From Streptomyces rishiriensis (GTDB taxonomy: Bacteria; Actinomycetota; Actinomycetes; Streptomycetales; Streptomycetaceae): a stretch of 64,000 nucleotides of DNA. Positions 58,785-64,000 of the stretch are shown piece after piece. The stretch spans positions 124,001-188,000 of the forward strand of contig NZ_BEWA01000003.1 in the NCBI RefSeq assembly GCF_003112535.1, in the 5' to 3' direction. How positions within the stretch are numbered: position 1 is the first letter of the stretch; each line of letters opens with the position of its first letter. Below the pieces are notes generated by a model. That model ran no database searches and was not told the DNA's origin. It saw only the letters and a list, made by a program, of their open reading frames with translations. The translations under genes and the position numbers were made by a program.

Positions 58785-59525
58785 ATGGAGCTGAACGGGA
58801 AGGTCGCCGTCGTCACCGGAGGCACCCGCGGCGTGGGCGCCGGCATCGCGCGCTCCCTCGCCCGCGCGGGCGCCGACGTCGTCGTCTGCGCCCGCCGCCC
58901 GCCGCCGAACCCCCCCGACCAGGCCCGGTTCGTCCCGCTGGACGTGTGCGACGCCGACGCCGTCCACGCCTTCTTCGCCGAACTGCCCCGACTGGACGTC
59001 CTCGTCAACAACGCCGGCGGCGCCCCCTACCGCCCGCTCGCCCACGCCGACGCCCGACGGCACGCGCGCGTGATCGAACTCAACCTCCTCGCCCCCCTGA
59101 CGGTGTCCCTGGCCGCCCACGACCACCTCGCCCGCACCCAGGGCTCCGTTCTGATGATCGGCAGCGTCAGCGGAGCCCGCCCCTCGCCCGGGACCGCCGC
59201 GTACGGCGCGGCCAAGGCCGGCCTGGAGAGCCTCGCCCGCTCCATGGCCGTGGAATGGGCCCCCCGGGTGCGGGTGAACACCCTGGTCGTCGGCATGGTC
59301 CGCACCGAGCTGAGCCACCTCCACTACGGGGGCGACGACGGCCTGCGCGCCGTCGCCCGCACCGTCCCGCTCGGCCGGCTCGCCGAACCCGCCGACGTCG
59401 GCGCCGCGGCCGTCTTCCTCGCCTCCGACGCGGCCCGCTATATCAGCGGGGCGAGCCTGCTCCTGCACGGAGGCGGCGAACGGCCCGCCTTCCTCGACGC
59501 CGCAACGGCCAACAAGGAGACCTGA
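58785..59525 (+). CDS. Short-chain dehydrogenase (Rv3549c-like)
   Basis: 246-residue classical SDR: VTGGTRGVGAGIARSLA nucleotide site, VNNAGGAPYRPL, MIGSVSGARP and catalytic YGAAKAGLESL. It begins only 6 bp after the palindromic operator and is divergent from the echA20-like gene, the same arrangement as Rv3549c beside echA20 in M. tuberculosis. A keto/hydroxy conversion of a C/D-ring CoA intermediate is likely but unproven. The next SDR follows after one base. Confidence 0.87.
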   Translation: MELNGKVAVVTGGTRGVGAGIARSLARAGADVVVCARRPPPNPPDQARFVPLDVCDADAVHAFFAELPRLDVLVNNAGGAPYRPLAHADARRHARVIELNLLAPLTVSLAAHDHLARTQGSVLMIGSVSGARPSPGTAAYGAAKAGLESLARSMAVEWAPRVRVNTLVVGMVRTELSHLHYGGDDGLRAVARTVPLGRLAEPADVGAAAVFLASDAARYISGASLLLHGGGERPAFLDAATANKET

Positions 59526-59526
59526 G

Positions 59527-60459
59527 ATGAGCGCACTCTGCGACGGACGGGTCGTCGTCGTCACCGGCGCCGGACGCGGCCTCGGACGCGCCCACGCCCT
59601 CGCCTTCGCCGCGCAGGGAGCCCGCGTCGTCGTCAACGACCTCGACGTGGCCCTGGACGGCGCCCCCGGCGCCGCCCGTGCCACCGGCGCCGCCCGCCCC
59701 GACGGTCCGGCCGCCGCCGTGGCCGCCGAGATCCGCGCGGCCGGCGGCGAGGCGGTCGCCCACGGCGGGGACATCGCCGCCTCCGAGGGCGCCGCGTCCC
59801 TCGTCACGACCGCCCTGGAGGCCTACGGCCGCCTCGACACCCTCGTCAACAACGCCGGATTCCTGCGCGACCGCATGCTCGTCAACCTCGACGAGGACGA
59901 CTGGGACGCCGTCCTGCGCGTCCACCTCAAAGGCCACTTCCTCACCCTGAAACACGCGGCCGCACACTGGCGCGCCGAGGCCAAGGCCGGCCGCACACCC
60001 GACGCCCGCGTCGTCAACACCTCCAGCGGCGCCGGACTGCTCGGCTCCGTCGGGCAGGGCAACTACAGCGCCGCCAAGGCCGGCATCGTCGCCCTGACGC
60101 TCGTCGCCGCGGCAGAACTCGCCCGCTACGGCGTCCAGGTCAACGCGATCGCTCCCGCCGCCCGCACCCGCATGACGCAACGCGCCTTCGCCGAGGCCAT
60201 GGCCGCCCCCGCCACCGGCTTCGACGCCATGGCCCCCGAGAACGTCTCCCCGCTCGTCGTCTGGCTCGGCTCGGCCGCGAGCCAGGGCGTCACCGGGCGG
60301 GTCTTCGAGGCCGAGGGCGGCCGCATCACCGTCATGGACGGCTGGCGGCCGGGCCCGACCGCGGACCGCGGCGCGCGGTGGAGCGCCGCCGAGGCGGGGG
60401 AGGTCGTACGGAAGCTGCTGACGGCCGCGGCGCCCCCCGGGTCGGTCTACGGCGCCTGA
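59527..60459 (+). CDS. Short-chain dehydrogenase (Rv3548c-like)
   Basis: 310-residue SDR with the longer layout of the MFE-2/Rv3548c-type dehydrogenases. VTGAGRGLGRAHALAFAAQGARVVVND is the NAD site, NNAGFLRDRMLVNLDEDDWDAVLRVHLKGHF the central part, and YSAAKAGIVALTL carries the catalytic Tyr-Lys. The C-terminal extension (VTGRVFEAEGGRITVMDGWRPG) is typical of that group. It is coupled to the preceding SDR with one base between stop and ATG. The pair mirrors Rv3549c-Rv3548c. Confidence 0.87.
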   Translation: MSALCDGRVVVVTGAGRGLGRAHALAFAAQGARVVVNDLDVALDGAPGAARATGAARPDGPAAAVAAEIRAAGGEAVAHGGDIAASEGAASLVTTALEAYGRLDTLVNNAGFLRDRMLVNLDEDDWDAVLRVHLKGHFLTLKHAAAHWRAEAKAGRTPDARVVNTSSGAGLLGSVGQGNYSAAKAGIVALTLVAAAELARYGVQVNAIAPAARTRMTQRAFAEAMAAPATGFDAMAPENVSPLVVWLGSAASQGVTGRVFEAEGGRITVMDGWRPGPTADRGARWSAAEAGEVVRKLLTAAAPPGSVYGA

Positions 60460-60498
60460 GCCCCCGCCAAGAACGGTCCGGGCGCCCGCGTCGACCCC

Positions 60499-60549
60499 CC
60501 GAGTCGTCCGGTGAGCCGAGTCGTCCGGTGAGCCGGGTCATCCGGTGAG
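60499..60549. repeat. Three-copy 17-bp tandem repeat
   Basis: Three consecutive 17-bp units, CCGAGTCGTCCGGTGAG (60499-60515, 60516-60532) and a third with two changes (60533-60549). The third unit overlaps the 3' end of the MarR remnant, so the array probably grew from that gene's last codons. Confidence 0.75.
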
Positions 60550-60693
60550 CCGGGCCGTCGCCCTGCGCTGCGCCTCGGTCATGACGGCGAGGAAGCGGTT
60601 CACCGTCTCCAGCTCCCCGGCGTCGAACTCCTCGCACGCGGCGACGATGTCACGCGCCCAGTCCTGGAAGAACACGGCCAGTTCGGCGAGCTC
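60538..60693 (-). pseudogene. MarR-family regulator remnant (C-terminal 51 residues)
   Basis: The minus strand encodes ELAELAVFFQDWARDIVAAC and ends VNRFLAVMTEAQRRATARLTG, which looks like the C-terminal dimerisation helices of a MarR regulator. The winged-helix DNA-binding half is missing. Upstream of residue 1 of this piece the frame is antisense to an MFS transporter fragment, so the gene was truncated by a deletion. The open frame continues to 60819, but that part is not regulator-like. Confidence 0.6.
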
Positions 60694-61142
60694 ACCGCAC
60701 CGGCCGCCGACACCCTCGCCGTGCGCTACGGCCGTCTCGTCCTGGGCGCCGGCGCACTGCTCATGGCCGCCGGCTTCGCCTGGGTGGGCGCGGCCGTCGC
60801 GGGCAGCGCCGACGCGCACACCGGGGCCTGGCCGCTGGCCCCGGTCTGTTCGTCGCCGGCGCCGGACTCGGCTTCCTCGTGGTGCCCCTGGTCAACGTCG
60901 TCCTGTCCGCCGTGCCCGCCGACCTCGCAGGCGGCGCGTCCGGCATCTTCTCCACCGCCCAGCAGTTCGGCGGAGCCCTCGGCGCCGCGCTCATCGGCAC
61001 CGTCTTCTTCGGCCACACACAGGACGGTCCGACGCAGGCACTGGGCGCCGCCATGCCCTGGGTGACCGGCGGCTTCATTGGCTGCGCGATCCTGTGCGCC
61101 CTGCCCCCGCGCGCGGCGACCTCCCGACCGACCGACGCCTGA
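60694..61142 (+). pseudogene. MFS exporter remnant (C-terminal part, frameshifted)
   Basis: Plus-strand fragment of an EmrB/QacA-type transporter. In one frame it reads RYGRLVLGAGALLMAAGFAWVGAAVAG; then, after a single missing G near 60840-60844, it continues in the next frame as GLFVAGAGLGFLVVPLVNVV, ASGIFSTAQQFGGALGAALIG and WVTGGFIGCAILCAL to the stop at 61142. The first ~300 residues of a normal transporter are absent. With the adjoining MarR remnant it marks a deletion that fused the ends of a divergent regulator-exporter pair. Confidence 0.75.
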
Positions 61143-61227
61143 CCACCCCTGGGCCAGTATCCGACGCCCACCGGCCGGCACCCACGCCCACCGGCCGACC
61201 GGTGTCCGAAGACCGCCCTGCCGACCC

Positions 61228-61386
61228 GTAGGACGGCCCTCGGGCCCCGCCCGCAGGACGGCCCTCGGGCCCCGCCCGTAGGACGGGCCTCGGGCCCCGC
61301 CCGTAGGACGGGCCTCGGGCCCCGCCCGTAGGACGGGCCTCGGGCCCCGCCCGCAGGACGGGCCCTCGGGCCCCGCCCGCAGGACC
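61228..61386. repeat. Six-copy 25-bp tandem repeat
   Basis: Units of 25, 25, 25, 25, 25 and 26 bp starting at 61228, 61253, 61278, 61303, 61328 and 61353, then a partial seventh. The unit is GTAGGACGGGCCTCGGGCCC plus CGCCC, with GTA/GCA and GGGCC/GGCCC variants. Each unit contains the self-complementary GGGCCC, so the array could fold. It ends 4 bp from the stop codon of the metalloprotein gene. Two variants alternate in blocks, which suggests expansion by slippage. Confidence 0.85.
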
Positions 61387-61389
61387 GGT

Positions 61390-62313
61390 CTACGTGTCGC
61401 ACTCCAGCACCGTGCGGCACAGCCCGCACCGGGCCCGCACCCGGCCCCGCACCGGCACCCGGATCCGCTGGTGGCAGGTGGGACACGGGAACGTCACCCG
61501 CAACGGCCCGGCGGCCGGATCCGCGGCGAACGCGTACGGCACGTCTCCCGCGCCCGCGTTCCCCGCGGACCCGTGCCCCCGCCCCTGCCCGTGGCCCTGC
61601 GCCTGACGACGGTCGCGGGCGTACCGCCGACGGCCCGTCCAGCCCGCCGCCGTCAGCGGCGGCTGCCGCTCGTCGAGACGGGCCCGCTCCAGCCCCCGCT
61701 CGTACGCCGTGTACGCCTGGGCACTGGTGAACCACAACGACGGGTCCTCACCGAACGCCAGGGACCGCTTCGCCAGCACGTACCCGAACTCCTCCGGCGT
61801 GAGATACCCCAGCTTCTGCGACGACGCCCCGTCCTCCCGGTACGCGTCCAGCAGCAGCCAGCCCGCCCCCAAGTACGTCGTCGCCGTGTCCGTGAGGATC
61901 TCGTTGTCCCGCGTCCCCGGGAACGACAGATCCACCCGGTGCAGATACACATGCATGATCTCGTGGGCCAGAGCCGCCCCGATGTCCCGCCGATGCCCCC
62001 GGAAACGGTCGTTCAGCTCCACGAAGTACTCCGGGCCCGCCGTCAGCTCCACGTTCGCCGCATGCTGCATCTCACGGAACGCCACGACCATCCGCGCGTC
62101 CGGCAAGCGGAAATGCCGCACCAGCTCGCGCGCCACCCGCTGCGCGCCCAGATGCAGATCGTCCGTGTCGCAGAAGGCCACGTCGGCCGGCGGCACACTC
62201 GTCGCGAACTGCTGGACGGTGTCGTACGACAACCGCCGGTACAACGCCGTGACAGCCGCCCGCACCGTCTCCAGATGCGGAAAACCGTGCTCGACCGGTC
62301 CGCCGTCGGCCAC
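61390..62313 (-). CDS. HEXXH metalloprotease-like protein with C-terminal zinc ribbon
   Basis: 307 residues. A central HEIMHVYLH (HEIMH at 117-121, in ALAHEIMHVYLHRVDLS) is a gluzincin-type zinc motif, and downstream NEILTDTATTYLGAGW may supply the third ligand. The protein has no signal peptide, so it is presumably cytoplasmic. After a Gln/Gly/Arg/His-rich linker (~235-265) the C-terminus holds CPTCHQRIRVPVRG and CGLCRTVLEC, a zinc ribbon. I do not recognise a named family. GTG 62313 has GGGGGTGG upstream. The stop lies just beside the 25-bp repeat array. Confidence 0.8.
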   Translation of the reverse strand: MADGGPVEHGFPHLETVRAAVTALYRRLSYDTVQQFATSVPPADVAFCDTDDLHLGAQRVARELVRHFRLPDARMVVAFREMQHAANVELTAGPEYFVELNDRFRGHRRDIGAALAHEIMHVYLHRVDLSFPGTRDNEILTDTATTYLGAGWLLLDAYREDGASSQKLGYLTPEEFGYVLAKRSLAFGEDPSLWFTSAQAYTAYERGLERARLDERQPPLTAAGWTGRRRYARDRRQAQGHGQGRGHGSAGNAGAGDVPYAFAADPAAGPLRVTFPCPTCHQRIRVPVRGRVRARCGLCRTVLECDT

Positions 62314-62402
62314 GCCACCACCCCCAGGACGCGTGCACCCGGTTCCACTGTACGGGCAGCGCGTCCCCCCCCCCGCGAAGGCATGCCCTAGGGTGATCGC
62401 CC

Positions 62403-62798
62403 ATGACCACCAGCAACACCCCCACCAGCAACAGCCCCACCAGCAACACCCCCACCGCTGACGCCTCCGGACCCGGCGCCCCCGCCGTCGACCCCGCCGT
62501 CCGCGAAGAGCTCGCCCGGCTGCGCGACAGCATCGACAACATCGACGCCGCCGTCGTCCACATGCTCGCCGAACGCTTCAAGGCCACCCAGCAGGTCGGC
62601 CACCTCAAGGCCCGCCACCAGCTGCCCCCCGCCGACCCCGCCCGCGAGGCCCGCCAGATCGAGCGGCTGCGCACCCTCGCCGAGAACGCCAAACTCGACC
62701 CCGCGTTCGCCGAGAAGTTCCTCACCTTCATCATCGCCGAGGTCATCCGCCACCACGAGCGCATCGCCGAGGACAACGCCGCCCCGACCGGTGACTGA
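62403..62798 (+). CDS. Chorismate mutase (AroQ class)
   Basis: 131 residues. Residues ~32-125 form the three-helix AroQ domain: REELARLRDSIDNIDAAVVHMLAERFKATQQVGHLKARH, with the conserved Arg, Asp and Lys. It converts chorismate to prephenate at the start of Phe/Tyr synthesis. The N-terminus is a Thr/Ser/Asn/Pro repeat (TSNTPTSNSPTSNTP) arising from an imperfect tandem DNA repeat. It is cytoplasmic; no signal peptide. TAGGGT (62389-62394) lies 8 nt before ATG 62403, so leaderless. Confidence 0.9.
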   Translation: MTTSNTPTSNSPTSNTPTADASGPGAPAVDPAVREELARLRDSIDNIDAAVVHMLAERFKATQQVGHLKARHQLPPADPAREARQIERLRTLAENAKLDPAFAEKFLTFIIAEVIRHHERIAEDNAAPTGD

Positions 62799-62799
62799 C

Positions 62800-62870
62800 C
62801 GGCGACGGACCGGCGACGGACCGGTGACCGCCCGGCGACTTATTGGCGACCGACCGGCGGCCCGGCGCTC
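62800..62870. repeat. Degenerate CCGGCGACGGA repeats
   Basis: The gap after chorismate mutase holds two clear 11-bp copies of CCGGCGACGGA and several degraded ones (GGTGACCGCCCGGCGAC, GGCGACCGACCGGCGG). No gene is visible. The pepN promoter should lie in the remainder up to 62945. Confidence 0.5.
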
Positions 62871-62945
62871 GGCGCGAGAAGCGACATAGCGCGCGTACCG
62901 ATCCGCCCCTGTGCCCGGCCTGCGGTATCAGGCAGCATGTCGTGC

Positions 62946-64000
62946 ATGTCCGTACTGACGCGCGACGAAGCGCTAAGCCGTGCCAAGCTCCTCGACGTCC
63001 ACCGCTACACCATCGAGCTCGACCTGACGACCGGCGACGAGACCTTCGAGTCCGTCACCGTCATCCGGTTCGCCGCGCGCGCCAACGGAGACACCTTCGT
63101 CGAGGTCAGGCCCGACACTCTGCACTCCGTCACCCTCGACGGCGAGCCTCTCGACCCCGGGACGCTCGACGGCGGCCGGCTCGCCCTCGACGGCCTCACC
63201 GCCGGCGACCACGAACTGCGCGTCCGGGCCGACATGCGCTACTCCCGCACCGGCGAGGGCATGCACCGCTTCACCGACCCCACCGACGGCGAGACCTACG
63301 TCTACACCCAGCTGTTCATGAACGACGTCCAGCGCGTCTTCGCCGCCTTCGACCAGCCCGACCTCAAGGCCGTCTTCGACGTCTCGGTGAAAGCCCCCGA
63401 GAACTGGACCGTCCTCGCCAACGGCATCACCGAACACCTCGGCGAAGGCCGCTGGCAGGCCGCCGCCACCCCCCTTGTCTCCACCTACCTCGTCGCCGTC
63501 GCCGCCGGCCCCTGGCACACCGTGCGCACCGAACACCGCGGCCTGCCCTTCGGCCTGCACTGCCGCCGCTCCCTGGCCTCCCACCTCGACGCGGACGCCG
63601 ACGAACTCCTCGGCATCACCCGCGCCTGCTACGACCGCTACCACGAGAAGTTCGAAGAGCCCTACCCCTTCGACTCCTACGACCAGGCGTTCGTGCCCGA
63701 GTTCAACGCCGGCGCCATGGAGAACCCCGGCCTCGTCACCTTCCGCGACGACTTCGTCTACCGCTCCGCCGTCACCGACACCGAACGCCAGACCCGCGCC
63801 ATGGTCATCGCCCACGAGATGGCCCACATGTGGTTCGGCGACCTCGTCACCCTCCGGTGGTGGGACGACATCTGGCTCAACGAGTCCTTCGCCGAGTACA
63901 TGGGCTACCAGACCCTCACCGAAGCCACCCGCTTCAAAGACACCTGGACCGAGTTCGGCGTCGTCCGCAAGTCCTGGGGCTACGACGCCGACCAGCGCCC
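62946..64000 (+). CDS. pepN: Aminopeptidase N (partial, 3' end beyond window)
   Basis: 351 codons are visible of an M1-family zinc aminopeptidase of ~850 residues, which removes N-terminal residues from peptides in the cytoplasm. The start reads SVLTRDEALSRAKLLDVHRYTIELDL. The substrate-binding GAMEN motif is at 256-260 (FNAGAMENPG), and the zinc site HEMAHMWFGD (HEMAH 290-294) is followed by WLNESFAEYMG, which provides the third ligand. ATG 62946 gives the usual streptomycete N-terminus; ATG 62937 is three codons earlier. The frame is open to the window edge. Confidence 0.95.
   Translation, partial: MSVLTRDEALSRAKLLDVHRYTIELDLTTGDETFESVTVIRFAARANGDTFVEVRPDTLHSVTLDGEPLDPGTLDGGRLALDGLTAGDHELRVRADMRYSRTGEGMHRFTDPTDGETYVYTQLFMNDVQRVFAAFDQPDLKAVFDVSVKAPENWTVLANGITEHLGEGRWQAAATPLVSTYLVAVAAGPWHTVRTEHRGLPFGLHCRRSLASHLDADADELLGITRACYDRYHEKFEEPYPFDSYDQAFVPEFNAGAMENPGLVTFRDDFVYRSAVTDTERQTRAMVIAHEMAHMWFGDLVTLRWWDDIWLNESFAEYMGYQTLTEATRFKDTWTEFGVVRKSWGYDADQR

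Noticed and set aside
60538..60819. A complete 93-aa small protein on the minus strand
   Set aside because: Only its C-terminal half resembles a protein family (MarR); the N-terminal half is antisense to an MFS fragment.
61228..61386. Regularly spaced repeats as a possible CRISPR array
   Set aside because: Units are directly adjacent with no unique spacers, and no cas gene is present.

Overview
The window is very GC-rich with dense coding, GTG and TTG starts, many 4-nt ATGA/GTGA gene overlaps and long antisense shadow frames. Together with the gene content this indicates a Streptomyces chromosome. The stretch from dnaE through his, trp, lgt and gltBD has the gene order typical of the conserved central streptomycete chromosome (established knowledge, not searched here).

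Layout. 1-13680: a DUF2252 gene cut by the left edge, dnaE, a 54-aa DUF6243 protein, a NYN-domain protein, an ABC exporter pair, a DUF2567 membrane protein, then minus-strand genes for a YbaK deacylase, a Lon-substrate-binding-like protein, an unknown 350-aa protein and a repeat-rich membrane protein. 13848-19557: histidine operon hisD-hisC-hisB-(54-aa membrane peptide)-hisH-priA-ridA-hisF. 19631-21546: ArsR-like regulator plus MFS exporter behind a 44-bp near-palindrome. 22336-29364: hisI, trpE, small membrane proteins, trpC, trpM, trpB, trpA. No trpF is present, which fits PriA serving both histidine and tryptophan synthesis. 29442-31445: a DsbA-like thioredoxin and lgt. 31515-38819: one minus-strand, translationally coupled operon of four divergent ADP-ribosylglycohydrolase-family genes, a collapsed ribokinase pseudogene, a CaiB/BaiF CoA-transferase and a CitE-like lyase. 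39102-46270: an iron-box-preceded VIT/CCC1 transporter and gltB-gltD. 46407-50504: GH46 chitosanase, an orphan cytochrome b, a TetR regulator and a divergent FBP-domain zinc protein sharing a perfect operator.

50507-60459 is the most unusual part: two acyl-CoA dehydrogenases, an SDR, a KstR2-like TetR regulator, a thiolase, a flavin oxidoreductase, two class I CoA-transferase-fold subunits, a crotonase and two more SDRs. Composition, protein sizes and, for the right half, gene order match the mycobacterial KstR2 regulon (ipdF, kstR2, fadA6, ipdC, ipdB, ipdA, echA20 and the two SDR genes next to echA20), which degrades steroid rings C and D. KstR2-like palindromes lie in both divergent intergenic regions. 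No HIP-CoA ligase (fadD3) or ring A/B genes are in the window.

60499-64000: a deletion scar holding the C-terminal ends of a MarR regulator and a frameshifted MFS exporter, a six-copy 25-bp tandem repeat, a HEXXH metalloprotein with a zinc ribbon, chorismate mutase, and the start of pepN running off the right edge.

Many genes start 6-8 nt downstream of a -10-like hexamer (TAGGGT, TAGGCT, TAAGGT, CACAAT) with no ribosome binding site, so leaderless mRNAs appear common here. No tRNA, rRNA, CRISPR array, insertion sequence or phage gene was recognised.
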